A stretch of DNA of 32,615 nt from Candidatus Limivivens intestinipullorum (GTDB taxonomy: Bacteria; Bacillota; Clostridia; Lachnospirales; Lachnospiraceae): positions 1 to 32,615 of the forward strand of contig DVIQ01000071.1 in NCBI GenBank assembly GCA_018711185.1. Direction: 5' to 3'. The notes beneath the pieces were generated by a model. The model had not been told where the DNA came from, did no database searches, and worked only from the letters and a program-made list of their open reading frames with translations. Positions 7,846 to 15,196 of the stretch are shown here, piece by piece. Every line of letters starts with the position of its first letter. The stretch's first letter is position 1. Both the position numbers and the translations under genes were made by a program.

Positions 7846-9564
7846 TTAATCCTTGTTCTCGTTTTCAATCTCAAGCATATACATATCGGTGCCGCTGAGC
7901 CGGTATTCGTCGATCTCCCGGATCAGCACATCCTCATACTGCTCCTTATTCGTGGTCAGGACAAAATAGGTGTCGGACTTGATGTTGCGGTTGTCCTCCA
8001 CCATGGAAATATCCTCATGGCGGATAAACCGCGGAAGCCATTCGATAATATCCCGCCTGCGTACTCCATCCTCCATGTAGACAGTGATGGACTCACCCTC
8101 ATAGATCTCTTCCAGGGTTTCCATGACCTCCCACTCATAGGTGATCGTACCGCCGCTTGCAGAGCGGGTATTTGCCCTCTTAATGGCGTTGTAGTACGTT
8201 CTGCCGCCGATAATCTCCGTGACAATCATACAGCCTCCAAACACCAGGAAAAGCCATCTCTGCGTCAGTTTCTTTCCCATATCGTAGACCAGAACAATCA
8301 GCAGCATGGCGATCATTGCCACCACAAAGAATTTGGTGCCGCCGTACTGAATGCGCTTTCCGTCAATGCTGTCGTACATATCGATCAGAGACTCCACCGC
8401 AATGGATGTGCGGTTCTGCACCTCAACCAGGAACGCCGCCGTCAGCGCAAGGGCCGGAAGCACGTAGCAGAACACGATATTACACCACAAATGCTTAAAT
8501 TTCGGCTTCTTTTTAAACAGGGTTACCGCTGCCAGGATTGCCGCCAGAACCGTGAAATACACCACATAGCGGCCCTTGATCTTTGTAAACTCCGGGTAGT
8601 TGTAATAGGCCTTCCAGGAATGGCGCACCACTGCCGCCAGCATAAAGCCCATCAGCCCTACCATCAGAACCCAGAGCTGGTTAAACTGGCTGCATTTCTC
8701 CTTTTTCCCCAGATCCAGGCCCCGAATGGATTTCACCAGCACGCCCAGAAGCGGCGCCAGCATCAGTACCGCATACAGCACATAGTACGTCAGGGAAAGG
8801 AGAAGGCGGTCCAGAGTAAGCTGCGCCGGGTCGCTGCCGGAAGCAATGGACAGGCCTACAATGGTCTTCAGCTCATGGCCCTGAAGGAGCTTGGACACGA
8901 ACCAGGGCGAATAGGCCGCGCACAGCACCGCAACCACCAGAAAGCCTCTGCCGAATATATAGCCCCATTTTTTTCCATAGCCATACTGCTTCATCATCCA
9001 GACCACCGCGAACACCGGGATAATGGACAGGGTAATGTGCCGCGTAAGCATCAGAAGTCCCAGAAAAACACCGATCAGGATATCGCCTGCCAAAGGTCTC
9101 TTATAAGGCCGCAGGAGGACGTAGATCGCCAGCAGAAGCAGCGGGAAATAGAGATTCTCGCTGAGCAGGCACATGGTAAACACATACTGGAAGGGAAGAA
9201 CCATGGAAAACAGGCCGCACATAAGGCTGGGTTTCCAGTCCAGATACAGACGGCAGATCAGATACGTAATCACCGGCACAAAGGATGAATACACCGCGTT
9301 CAGCACCTTCATAGCCAGATAGGACTGCTCCCCGAACAAATGAGCCGGCGCCAGCGCCAACGGATATAAAAACGGATAATGAGCGGAAGCGTAGCTTCCA
9401 TCCGTAATCAGTTTCCAGCTCATATATTCGTAATTAAACTCGTCAGAAATAATCGGAAAGCTCCGATTTCCCACCACAAGGACAATTTTCAGCGCGAGCA
9501 GGGACACATACATGAGAACCATCAGTATGATGTCCAGCCTCATCTGCTTTTTCCGGGCATCCAT
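7846..9564 (-). CDS. GT-C fold membrane glycosyltransferase (ArnT/PMT-like)
   Basis: This is a predicted integral-membrane sugar transferase that would use a lipid-linked sugar donor and modify a cell-envelope polymer or protein. It has 572 residues. The N-terminal transmembrane helix is followed by an external loop with the acidic pair in ISDEFNYEYMSWKLITDG, the position of the catalytic acid in GT-C enzymes. About eleven to thirteen hydrophobic helices follow to residue 440, then a soluble C-terminal domain of about 120 residues. Start and ribosome site agree (TAGGAGGATAAGAAA before ATG). The leader holds a nested hairpin (9598-9636). The gene stands alone between two bidirectional terminators. 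The acceptor and donor cannot be told from sequence. Confidence 0.8.
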   Translation of the reverse strand: MDARKKQMRLDIILMVLMYVSLLALKIVLVVGNRSFPIISDEFNYEYMSWKLITDGSYASAHYPFLYPLALAPAHLFGEQSYLAMKVLNAVYSSFVPVITYLICRLYLDWKPSLMCGLFSMVLPFQYVFTMCLLSENLYFPLLLLAIYVLLRPYKRPLAGDILIGVFLGLLMLTRHITLSIIPVFAVVWMMKQYGYGKKWGYIFGRGFLVVAVLCAAYSPWFVSKLLQGHELKTIVGLSIASGSDPAQLTLDRLLLSLTYYVLYAVLMLAPLLGVLVKSIRGLDLGKKEKCSQFNQLWVLMVGLMGFMLAAVVRHSWKAYYNYPEFTKIKGRYVVYFTVLAAILAAVTLFKKKPKFKHLWCNIVFCYVLPALALTAAFLVEVQNRTSIAVESLIDMYDSIDGKRIQYGGTKFFVVAMIAMLLIVLVYDMGKKLTQRWLFLVFGGCMIVTEIIGGRTYYNAIKRANTRSASGGTITYEWEVMETLEEIYEGESITVYMEDGVRRRDIIEWLPRFIRHEDISMVEDNRNIKSDTYFVLTTNKEQYEDVLIREIDEYRLSGTDMYMLEIENENKD

Positions 9565-9597
9565 TTTCTTATCCTCCTACTACTGTGAAATAATCCA

Positions 9598-9636
9598 CTG
9601 CCGATGCCCGCCTCCAAGCGGGTAAAGACACGGCAG
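9598..9636 (-). other. Nested hairpin in the glycosyltransferase leader
   Basis: CTGCCG (9598-9603) pairs with CGGCAG (9631-9636), and inside CCCGC (9607-9611) pairs with GCGGG (9618-9622). It lies 34 bases ahead of the start codon on the minus strand. No T-run follows, so it is more likely an RNA fold than a terminator. Confidence 0.4.
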
Positions 9637-9643
9637 ACTGACA

Positions 9644-9677
9644 AAGAAAAGAGCCTGAGCATTCAGACTCTTTTCTT
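9644..9677. terminator. Bidirectional rho-independent terminator
   Basis: AAGAAAAGAG-C-CTGA (9644-9658) pairs with TCAG-A-CTCTTTTCTT (9663-9677) with one internal mismatch. It lies 24 bases after the stop of the minus-strand NlpC/P60 gene and ends that transcript. Confidence 0.8.
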
Positions 9678-9700
9678 ATTATATCCATATATCGGTAATT

Positions 9701-11239
9701 TTACAAGAAGCTTCTTGCGGAATATGCGGTACGATAGCTCATATCCGATACGATAATTCCCGTTGTAGAGTTGCTGGCATGTACAACCTGTCCATTTCCA
9801 ATGTACATCGCCACATGGCTTACATATCCGCTGCTGGCGTAGAAGATCAGATCGCCAGGCTGAACCGCGCTGATGTCAACCGGTGTGCCGGCATTCGCCT
9901 GCTCAGCTGCCGTACGCGGAATGCTGACTCCGAAGTTCGCAAGTACAGACTGCGTAAATCCTGAGCAATCCGCTCCGTTTGTCAGGCTTGTCCCGCCGTA
10001 TACATAGGGGTTGCCCACAAACTGCAGCGCAAAGTTTACAACGCTCTGTCTGGTGCTGCTGCTGGAAGAGGACTGTTCCTCTGCCGCCTGCTGCTCGGCC
10101 GCTGCTTGTTCTGCCGCCGCCTGCTCGGCCGCTGCCTGCTCAGCTGCCGCTTGTTCTGCTGCTGCCTGCTCGGCTGCCGCCTGTTCTGCTGCTGCCTGCT
10201 CCGCTGCCGCCTGTTCCGCTGCTGCCTGCTCGGCCGCCGCCTGTTCCGCTGCTGCCTGCTGCTCGGCTGCTGCCTGAGCCGCTGCCTCTGCCTCGGCTGC
10301 CGCCTGCTCGGCCGCTGCCTGGGCCTCAGCCGCCGCCTGCTCCGCTGCTGCCTGAGCCGCTGCATCCTCTGCCGCCTGGGCATCCGCTGCCGCCTGGGCC
10401 GCCGCGTCGGCTGCTGCCTGCTGCTCTGCCGCTGCCTGTTCCGCTGCCGCCTGCTCCGCTGCTGCCTGTTCTGCCGCTGCCTGCTCGGCTGCCTCCTGCT
10501 GCGCTAAGTAGTCAAGCCACGCCTGCTCTTCTGCCTGTCTCTGTGCTTCCTGCTCAGCCAAATACTCAAGCCAAGCCTGATTCTCCGCTTCGATCCTGGC
10601 AGCTTCCTCCTCCTTGGATTCCGCTTCCTCCATCTCGTAGTCTGTCTCTATGTATTCCTTTGCCACGTAGCCCTCAACATCATCGTCTACGCTGACCTTT
10701 ACCCAATCGCCAAGATCCTCCTCTACCTGGAGGACATCCGCGTTTCCTACCATCGTCACCACATCCGCGTCCGTGCTGGTATCCGTTCTTACCATCAGAC
10801 CGTCCGCGCTTACCGTCGCCACTTCGTTTCCTACCTGGCTTGCCACGTACTCGGCATCATCCCCGGTCACGAAATAAGCGGAATTTACATATCCTGTAAC
10901 ACTTCCGGACTGGATCAAATACCAGTCTCCCTCAACGCCCAGAATCGTAGCGGCGCTGTTGTTGTAAAGCTTTCCGAGAATATTTCCGTCCGTGCTGGCC
11001 GCGTCGCGGATATTTACATATTCTGAACACTGGGCAATCGCTGTCGTATCATATCCGGAAGCCTCAACCTGTACAACCCCCGCGGCTTCCTTCGCCGCTT
11101 CCTGACTTTCAATGTCGGCGCTCACGCCGGCCAGAGCCGTATCAAGGCCGTCCGCCATCGCCAGAATGCCGTTTCCAGATAACACCACGGCCCCGGCTAA
11201 ACAGCATGCCATCATCCTCCATACTTCTCTTCTTTTCAA
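9701..11239 (-). CDS. Secreted NlpC/P60 peptidoglycan hydrolase with two SH3b domains and an EQAAA linker
   Basis: This is a predicted cell-wall endopeptidase of 512 residues. I place the start at a TTG at 11239, because GGAGG lies eight bases upstream; an in-frame ATG at 11254 overlaps that ribosome site and has none of its own. Residues 1-30 are a signal peptide. Two bacterial SH3 domains follow (about 60-125, with YVNIRDAAST; and 130-195, with GLMVRTDTST), likely binding peptidoglycan. Residues 200-395 are an Ala/Glu/Gln-rich helix. The NlpC/P60 domain at 400-512 has Cys425 (DCSGF), His475 (HVAMY) and His487 (HASN). The gene has a sigma-A promoter with a WalR-like box. The catalytic domain resembles that of the protein at 3.1-5.6 kb but the targeting modules differ. 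Confidence 0.92.
   Translation of the reverse strand: MKRREVWRMMACCLAGAVVLSGNGILAMADGLDTALAGVSADIESQEAAKEAAGVVQVEASGYDTTAIAQCSEYVNIRDAASTDGNILGKLYNNSAATILGVEGDWYLIQSGSVTGYVNSAYFVTGDDAEYVASQVGNEVATVSADGLMVRTDTSTDADVVTMVGNADVLQVEEDLGDWVKVSVDDDVEGYVAKEYIETDYEMEEAESKEEEAARIEAENQAWLEYLAEQEAQRQAEEQAWLDYLAQQEAAEQAAAEQAAAEQAAAEQAAAEQQAAADAAAQAAADAQAAEDAAAQAAAEQAAAEAQAAAEQAAAEAEAAAQAAAEQQAAAEQAAAEQAAAEQAAAEQAAAEQAAAEQAAAEQAAAEQAAAEQAAAEQAAAEQQAAEEQSSSSSSTRQSVVNFALQFVGNPYVYGGTSLTNGADCSGFTQSVLANFGVSIPRTAAEQANAGTPVDISAVQPGDLIFYASSGYVSHVAMYIGNGQVVHASNSTTGIIVSDMSYRTAYSARSFL
10081..10499 (-). repeat. EQAAA-coding 15-bp repeat tract
   Basis: The linker of the NlpC/P60 protein is built of repeated GAGCAGGCGGCAGCG-like 15-bp units, each coding Glu-Gln-Ala-Ala-Ala. 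The last run has about a dozen uninterrupted units; the first part is mixed with AQAAAD/E variants. Codons vary between units (GCC, GCT, GCG, GCA), so units are old at DNA level while the peptide is kept. It should form a long rigid helix between wall-binding and catalytic parts. Confidence 0.85.
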
Positions 11240-11306
11240 AATACCTACCTCCATTCAAGTATACAGCGGCCTCCCCCGATGCCGCAGGCTCTATCGTCAA
11301 AAGATT

Positions 11307-11323
11307 ATTACAAAATTATTACA
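11307..11323 (-). promoter_or_regulatory. WalR-like direct repeat
   Basis: On the minus strand the sequence is TGTAAT-AATTT-TGTAAT, an exact match to the known WalR (YycF) pattern TGTWAH-N5-TGTWAH. It lies 8 to 24 bases downstream of the predicted transcription start of a peptidoglycan hydrolase gene, a typical WalRK target. A site downstream of the start would fit repression. The 332-base gap 11240-11571 otherwise holds only the promoter; the part from 11400 to 11571 shows nothing I can name. Confidence 0.5.
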
Positions 11324-11337
11324 TCAACTCTGGGTTA

Positions 11338-11366
11338 ATGATAGCAAAACTCCTGTAGTTTGTCAA
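11338..11366 (-). promoter_or_regulatory. Sigma-A promoter of the SH3-NlpC/P60 gene
   Basis: On the minus strand TTGACA (11366-11361) and TATCAT (11343-11338) are 17 bases apart. The predicted start is about 90 bases before the TTG start codon. Confidence 0.75.
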
Positions 11367-11571
11367 CAACCACGTTAATAATTTTTAATATTTTGTAAAT
11401 ATTCATAAGATATTCCTTGGAAAAGGTAGGATTCTCTGTAACTATTTTTCCTGTTTTGACCCCCGCGATCCGCATGTCTGCAGGAAAATTGATTCTTTCA
11501 CCTGGATTTCAGGCGGGAATTGTATGGGTTTTCTTGACTTCTATTTCTATTGACCCCGGAACGGGTACATT

Positions 11572-12495
11572 TTAATGCTTCAGAAGATAGTTTTGAACAG
11601 AGGTAACCGCGCAGGCGCCGTCCGCAGCCGCCGTAATAATCTGGCGCAGCTCTTTGGTTCTCACATCCCCGGCGGCGTAAATTCCCGTAACATTTGTTTC
11701 ACAATTTTCCCCCGCCACCACATAGCCTTGCTCGTTCAGCTTCGCGATTCCCTGCAGCAGAGAGGAATTGGGATTCATCCCCACAGCAATAAATACGCCG
11801 TCCACATCCAGGACTTTGCGCTCCTTTGTCTTTACATTTTCCGTCTTGATGGCTTCCACATGGTCGTCTCCGCAAATCTCCGTGATCACGGTATCCCATA
11901 CCATCTCAATCTTCTCATTTTCAATTACCGCGTCCCGGAGGATTCCCGCGGCTCGAAGCCTGTCTCTGCGGTGAATCAGATAGACCTTCTCGCAGCCCCG
12001 GGCCAGAAACAGCGCGTCCTCCGCCGCCACATCGCCGCCGCCGACTACCGCCACAGTTCTTCCCTTAAAAAACGCGCCGTCACAGGTAGCGCAGTAGGAA
12101 ACGCCGGTTCCCGCAAGCTCCTTCTCTCCTGGAACTCCAAGCTCCTTGTGGTTCGCCCCTGTAGCCAGAATCACCGTCTTCGCCAGGTAATCCCCCTTAT
12201 CCGTCTGAATGCGCTTGATTCCGTTTTCTTCTATATAAATGTGTTCCGCGCAGGCGGTCTCGAAAGCGGCGCCCAGCTTGTCCGCATGCTCCCGGAATTT
12301 CATCCCCAGCTCAAATCCCCCGATTCCGGGCAGTCCGGGGTAATTGTCCACATCGTAGGTATTTACCACCTGACCTCCGCTGATGTATTCCTTTTCCAAA
12401 ACCAGCGTCTTCAGCCGCGCCCGTTCCGCGTAAATCACCGCCGCAAGTCCGGCCGGACCGGAGCCAATGATAATCACATCGTATAATTCATTCAT
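11572..12495 (-). CDS. trxB: Thioredoxin reductase
   Basis: This flavoenzyme passes electrons from NAD(P)H to thioredoxin and so keeps protein thiols reduced. It has 307 residues, the normal low-molecular-weight length. The FAD-binding motif GSGPAG is at residues 11-16, the redox-active pair is Cys135-Ala-Thr-Cys138, the second dinucleotide site is VVGGGDVAAEDA with HRR further on for the NADPH phosphate, and the C-terminal FAD contact reads GIYAAGDV. GDVAAEDA replaces the commoner GDSA.EEA. The start has AAAGGAGGA nine bases upstream. It is divergent from perR with overlapping promoters, which suggests joint oxidative-stress control. A ferredoxin-dependent paralogue cannot be excluded, but HRR favours NADPH. 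Confidence 0.93.
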   Translation of the reverse strand: MNELYDVIIIGSGPAGLAAVIYAERARLKTLVLEKEYISGGQVVNTYDVDNYPGLPGIGGFELGMKFREHADKLGAAFETACAEHIYIEENGIKRIQTDKGDYLAKTVILATGANHKELGVPGEKELAGTGVSYCATCDGAFFKGRTVAVVGGGDVAAEDALFLARGCEKVYLIHRRDRLRAAGILRDAVIENEKIEMVWDTVITEICGDDHVEAIKTENVKTKERKVLDVDGVFIAVGMNPNSSLLQGIAKLNEQGYVVAGENCETNVTGIYAAGDVRTKELRQIITAAADGACAVTSVQNYLLKH

Positions 12496-12549
12496 TCTCT
12501 GTCCTCCTTTTAAAATCGATTTGCCGTAACATTAGTGTACCATATATTT

Positions 12550-12577
12550 ATTTTAATTAACACAAAAGAATTGACAA
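12550..12577 (-). promoter_or_regulatory. Probable trxB promoter overlapping the perR promoter
   Basis: On the minus strand TTGTCA (12577-12572) and TAAAAT (12555-12550) are 16 bases apart. The -35 box overlaps the perR -35 box on the other strand, so the two promoters may compete or be silenced together. Confidence 0.45.
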
Positions 12578-12607
12578 ATAAAAATTTATTCTTTATTATA
12601 TTAATAA
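12571..12607 (+). promoter_or_regulatory. perR promoter with an overlapping PerR/Fur-like box
   Basis: TTGACA (12571-12576) and TATTAT (12594-12599) are 17 bases apart. A 15-base AT-rich site at 12593-12607 (TTATTAT-A-TTAATAA) matches the PerR consensus TTATAAT-N-ATTATAA at 11 of 14 defined positions and covers the -10 box, which would allow autorepression. AT-rich DNA makes chance matches likely, so the box is tentative. Confidence 0.55.
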
Positions 12608-12628
12608 CTATTACTATTATTATATGGT

Positions 12629-12681
12629 TTACAGCCCGGCAGTTTCCGCAAGGGTCACCTGAGCCGAACGGTTACGCGCGG
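12629..12681 (+). repeat. Decayed fragment of the modular palindromic repeat
   Basis: ACCTGAGCCGAACGGTTACG (12656-12675) differs by one base from the right end of copy E (ACCTGAGCTGAACGGTTACG). The preceding bases only faintly resemble the core. It lies in the perR leader, followed by a GC-rich stem (GCGCCTGC 12698-12705 with GCAGGCGC 12733-12740). Confidence 0.5.
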
Positions 12682-12780
12682 CCTGGAGATAACAAACGCG
12701 CCTGCCGGATTTTGCAGGCTGGCGGTATATCCGCAGGCGCAGGCAAAGTTTTTGTAACTGGATACGAAAGGAGAAACAGG

Positions 12781-13194
12781 ATGGCTGCATTGAAATACAG
12801 CAGACAAAGAGAATCTATCAAAGAGTTCCTCCGTTCCCGCGAGGATCACCCTACTGCGGATACGATTTATATGAATATCCGTCAGAGTTTTCCAAATATC
12901 AGCCTTGGCACGGTCTACCGGAATCTGACGCTTCTGGCTGATCTGGGCGAGATTACCCGGATTATCACCGACGGCGGAGCGGACCGCTTCGACGGAAGTA
13001 CCGCTCCACACCATCATTTTATCTGCACAAAGTGTCACAGCGTCCGGGATCTTCCCATGGAAAATATTGACTATATCATGGACACCGCACGGAAAGCCGC
13101 CGGCAGCCGTCTGCGCATTGACAGCTACACCGCGCATTTTTACGGGATCTGCGAGAACTGCATGGGCAGCGAAGAAAATGAAAAAGCCTCTTGA
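12781..13194 (+). CDS. perR: Fur-family peroxide-type repressor, PerR
   Basis: This metal-dependent repressor senses peroxide. It has 137 residues from the ATG after AAAGGAGAAACAGG; a longer upstream reading crosses the promoter and is rejected. The N-terminal winged helix (residues 5-65) contains HPTADTIY and SLGTVYRNL. Ligands line up with Bacillus subtilis PerR at a constant offset of 14: His23 (37), Asp71 (85), His77 (91), His79 (93) and Asp90 (104). Asp in the last position is the PerR rather than Fur signature. Two CxxC pairs (Cys82/85 and Cys122/125) make the structural zinc site. It lies between trxB and reverse rubrerythrin, whose promoter overlaps its stop codon and carries a matching 7-1-7 palindrome. 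Classification as PerR is well supported; DNA targets are inferred. Confidence 0.92.
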   Translation: MAALKYSRQRESIKEFLRSREDHPTADTIYMNIRQSFPNISLGTVYRNLTLLADLGEITRIITDGGADRFDGSTAPHHHFICTKCHSVRDLPMENIDYIMDTARKAAGSRLRIDSYTAHFYGICENCMGSEENEKAS

Positions 13195-13239
13195 CTTATC
13201 GCGAAAGTTATGTTAATGTAATATCAGTAATCATTACTG
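13191..13239 (+). promoter_or_regulatory. Reverse rubrerythrin promoter with perfect 7-1-7 operator
   Basis: TTGACT (13191-13196, overlapping the perR stop codon), 17 bases, then TAATGT (13214-13219) preceded by an extended TGT. CAGTAAT-C-ATTACTG at 13225-13239 is a perfect 15-bp palindrome with the 7-1-7 geometry of Fur/PerR boxes, placed at the predicted transcription start, where a repressor would block initiation. Confidence 0.65.
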
Positions 13240-13294
13240 TTATTGATTGCTAATTATTCACAGAATTTAGATTAAGAAAAGGAGATTAAATACT

Positions 13295-13837
13295 ATGGCA
13301 AAATTTGTATGTAGCGTATGTGGTTATGTTTATGAAGGCGATGCCGCTCCCGAAGTATGTCCCATCTGTAAAGCTCCGGCTTCTAAGTTTGTTAAGCAGG
13401 AAGGTGAGCTTACCTGGGCTTCCGAGCATGTAGTAGGCGTTGCGAAGGACGTTCCCGAAGACATCAAGGCCGACCTGAGAGCAAACTTTGAAGGTGAGTG
13501 CTCCGAGGTTGGTATGTATCTGGCTATGGCAAGAGTTGCTCACAGAGAGGGTTATCCGGAGATCGGCCTCTACTGGGAGAAGGCTGCATACGAAGAAGCA
13601 GAGCATGCGGCAAAGTTTGCGGAGCTTCTTGGTGAGGTTGTTACCGACAGCACAAAGAAGAACCTTGAGATGCGTGTAGAGGCTGAAAACGGCGCTACTG
13701 CCGGCAAGACGGATCTCGCGAAGCGCGCGAAGGCCGCGAACCTGGATGCAATCCATGACACCGTTCATGAGATGGCTCGCGACGAGGCTCGTCACGGCAA
13801 AGCATTCGCAGGTCTGCTGAAGAGATATTTCGGCTGA
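13295..13837 (+). CDS. Reverse rubrerythrin (rubredoxin domain first), peroxide reductase
   Basis: This non-haem diiron protein reduces hydrogen peroxide, and in clostridia also oxygen, with electrons from NADH systems. It has 180 residues. The rubredoxin iron site is at the N-terminus (Cys6, Cys9, Cys22, Cys25 in [12 protein letters not shown] and VCPICKAP), the reverse of classical rubrerythrin order. The ferritin-like four-helix domain follows with diiron ligand motifs [17 protein letters not shown] and the late [13 protein letters not shown]. The start has AAAGGAGAT. Codon choice is more restricted than in neighbours, which suggests high expression. Known clostridial homologues are strongly PerR-repressed, which agrees with the adjacent perR and the palindrome at the start site. 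Ends at a strong terminator after a repeat copy. Confidence 0.95.
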   Translation: MAKFVCSVCGYVYEGDAAPEVCPICKAPASKFVKQEGELTWASEHVVGVAKDVPEDIKADLRANFEGECSEVGMYLAMARVAHREGYPEIGLYWEKAAYEEAEHAAKFAELLGEVVTDSTKKNLEMRVEAENGATAGKTDLAKRAKAANLDAIHDTVHEMARDEARHGKAFAGLLKRYFG

Positions 13838-13840
13838 TCA

Positions 13841-13912
13841 CAGTTGCTAATTTCCTAAATCACGTTCTTACGGTCTGCGCAGCATCTGCGCGGACCTGAG
13901 CTGAACGGTTAC
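13841..13912 (+). repeat. Modular palindromic repeat, copy E
   Basis: It has a degraded left end (CAGTTGCTAATTTCCTAAATC), then CACGTTCTTACGGTC, the core hairpin TGCGCAGCATCTGCGCG and the right end ACCTGAGCTGAACGGTTAC. It starts three bases after the rubrerythrin stop and abuts the terminator. Confidence 0.8.
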
Positions 13913-13936
13913 GGGCGGATTCCTCCGCCCTTTTTT
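13913..13936 (+). terminator. Rho-independent terminator of the rubrerythrin transcript
   Basis: GGGCGGA (13913-13919), loop TTCC, TCCGCCC (13924-13930), then six T. It directly follows repeat copy E. Confidence 0.88.
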
Positions 13937-13975
13937 ATTTCCGCAAGCAGCGAGCCAAGCGGACATGCTCGCATG

Positions 13976-14005
13976 GTAACAGTTCAGCTCTGCCAAACCG
14001 TTGCC
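13976..14005. repeat. Diverged end-hairpin of the repeat family (copy F)
   Basis: GTAACAGTTCAGC at 13976 is the exact left end of the family; the right half (CAAACCGTTGCC) still pairs in part. It lies between convergent genes, one base before the M23 peptidase stop. No T-run follows on the minus strand. A smaller stem, GCGAGC/GCTCGC, lies just before it (13950-13973). Confidence 0.55.
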
Positions 14006-14006
14006 T

Positions 14007-15095
14007 TTAAAGAACAAGCGCGCCATCCGGAATATCCTCATCCGGCAGTATTATGGAATCCTCCGGGTTGTTCTCCGTTTCTTTCATGTCATATACCCTC
14101 TCGTAATCCCCGGTTTCCTCATTCTTCCGCGTTTCACTACGGTTTTGGGCTAAAAACTTCGAAAGTTCATAGCAATTCACCCAGATTTGGTTCGTACCGT
14201 CTTTTTGCGACTCGTCAAAGATAAGCTGCAGGCCCCAATGAAGATGTACCACATCGATGTTATTCACATTTTCCGACGCACTGTACCCCGTATGGCCCAT
14301 ATAGCCGATGACATCTCCTGCCTGTACAATGCCTCCCTCCTCCAGGGACTGGTGGTAGGGAACATTCTGCCGCAGATGCGCGTAGTAATAATACCGCTTT
14401 CCGTCGAAACTGCGTATTCCGACGCGCCATCCCCCGTATTGATTCCACCCAAGAGCTTCCACATAGCCGGATTCAATGGCAATAATGGGCGTGCCGATCT
14501 GTCCCATCATATCGTGGCCCAGGTGCGGACGGTTATAGCCGTAGGACCGGGCTGCCCCAAAGTCATCATAATCATAATAAGGAAAGCCCTTGGCAATCGG
14601 CGAAAACGCCTTCAGCCCGTACCGGCTCTCCCAAGTCAGATTCCCGTTTTCATCCGGAACCTGAATCTCATACTCCCCCACCATTCCGCCAAGGACCGCC
14701 GTGTAGGCTTCCAGGTAGTAAGGATAATATTCTTTCTCCCGGCCCAGTTCCTCCAGGGTGCTCTCCCCTTCTGTGAGTTTTTGCGCCAAGTCGTTCAGAT
14801 CCTGGGATTCGTAATTTCCAAAATCTCCCCAGTATTCCGCGGCCAAGTACGCCAGCAGCTCGATCCAATTCAAATGCGTTTCCGTACCGCATGTTTTTAC
14901 ATCCCAGTCATACGCCTGCCTAAGAGCCTCACAGGGTATCTCAAATTCCACCCATTTTATGTAGTCCTCCTCCGCTTCCAGGTTTGCCGCCGGAAGCTCC
15001 TGTTTCCACGTCCAGCCGCTAAAGCACACCGCAAAAAGCAGACCCAGAAAGGCCAGCTCCGTGAGTCTTCGAAAAATTCGACGTTCATTTTCCAT
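14007..15095 (-). CDS. Membrane-anchored M23 (LytM) family zinc metallopeptidase
   Basis: This is a predicted peptidoglycan endopeptidase of 362 residues. An N-terminal hydrophobic segment (about residues 13-29) is an anchor or signal peptide. A region of about 130 residues of unknown role follows, rich in Trp, Tyr and acids. The M23 domain (about 170-300) keeps the zinc site: His191 and Asp195 in HLGHDMMG, and His284-x-His286 in VHLHWGL, with YYAHL and GYMGHTG between. The C-terminal 60 residues are acidic. The chosen ATG is the first in the frame after a stop; the ribosome site (GGCGGCGGAAA) is weak, so the start is less sure than the domain. The gene is monocistronic on the minus strand. 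Confidence 0.88.
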   Translation of the reverse strand: MENERRIFRRLTELAFLGLLFAVCFSGWTWKQELPAANLEAEEDYIKWVEFEIPCEALRQAYDWDVKTCGTETHLNWIELLAYLAAEYWGDFGNYESQDLNDLAQKLTEGESTLEELGREKEYYPYYLEAYTAVLGGMVGEYEIQVPDENGNLTWESRYGLKAFSPIAKGFPYYDYDDFGAARSYGYNRPHLGHDMMGQIGTPIIAIESGYVEALGWNQYGGWRVGIRSFDGKRYYYYAHLRQNVPYHQSLEEGGIVQAGDVIGYMGHTGYSASENVNNIDVVHLHWGLQLIFDESQKDGTNQIWVNCYELSKFLAQNRSETRKNEETGDYERVYDMKETENNPEDSIILPDEDIPDGALVL

Positions 15096-15170
15096 GGCTG
15101 TTTCCGCCGCCGCGTTGTCTCTTTATCTTATGCAGTCCCCAAGGCGGCATATTCCATCGGACAGGGAAAG

Positions 15171-15194
15171 AAAAAAGAAGGGCTTTCGCCCTTC
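15171..15194 (-). terminator. Terminator of the ECF S-component gene
   Basis: On the minus strand GAAGGGC, loop GAAA, GCCCTTC (15194-15177) is followed by a run of T (15176-15171). It lies three bases past the stop codon of the S-component. Confidence 0.85.
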
Positions 15195-15196
15195 CT

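Noticed and set aside
8017..9288. A 423-codon plus-strand open frame opposite the glycosyltransferase
   Set aside because: It lies entirely antisense to a gene with clear membrane-protein features. The translation is His/Gln/Arg-rich without any domain, and it has no ribosome site.
10081..10499. Possible CRISPR-like direct repeats
   Set aside because: Units are 15 bp with no spacers and keep a reading frame. It is a coding repeat.
9979..10695. Pro/Leu- and Cys-rich frames opposite the EQAAA tract
   Set aside because: They are the reverse reading of 15-bp repeats coding EQAAA; low-complexity translations are a by-product.
12535..12780. N-terminal extension of PerR
   Set aside because: It would start upstream of the promoter boxes; the ATG at 12781 aligns with the family.
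13286..13795. Minus-strand frame opposite rubrerythrin
   Set aside because: Antisense to a highly conserved gene with biased codons; no domain.
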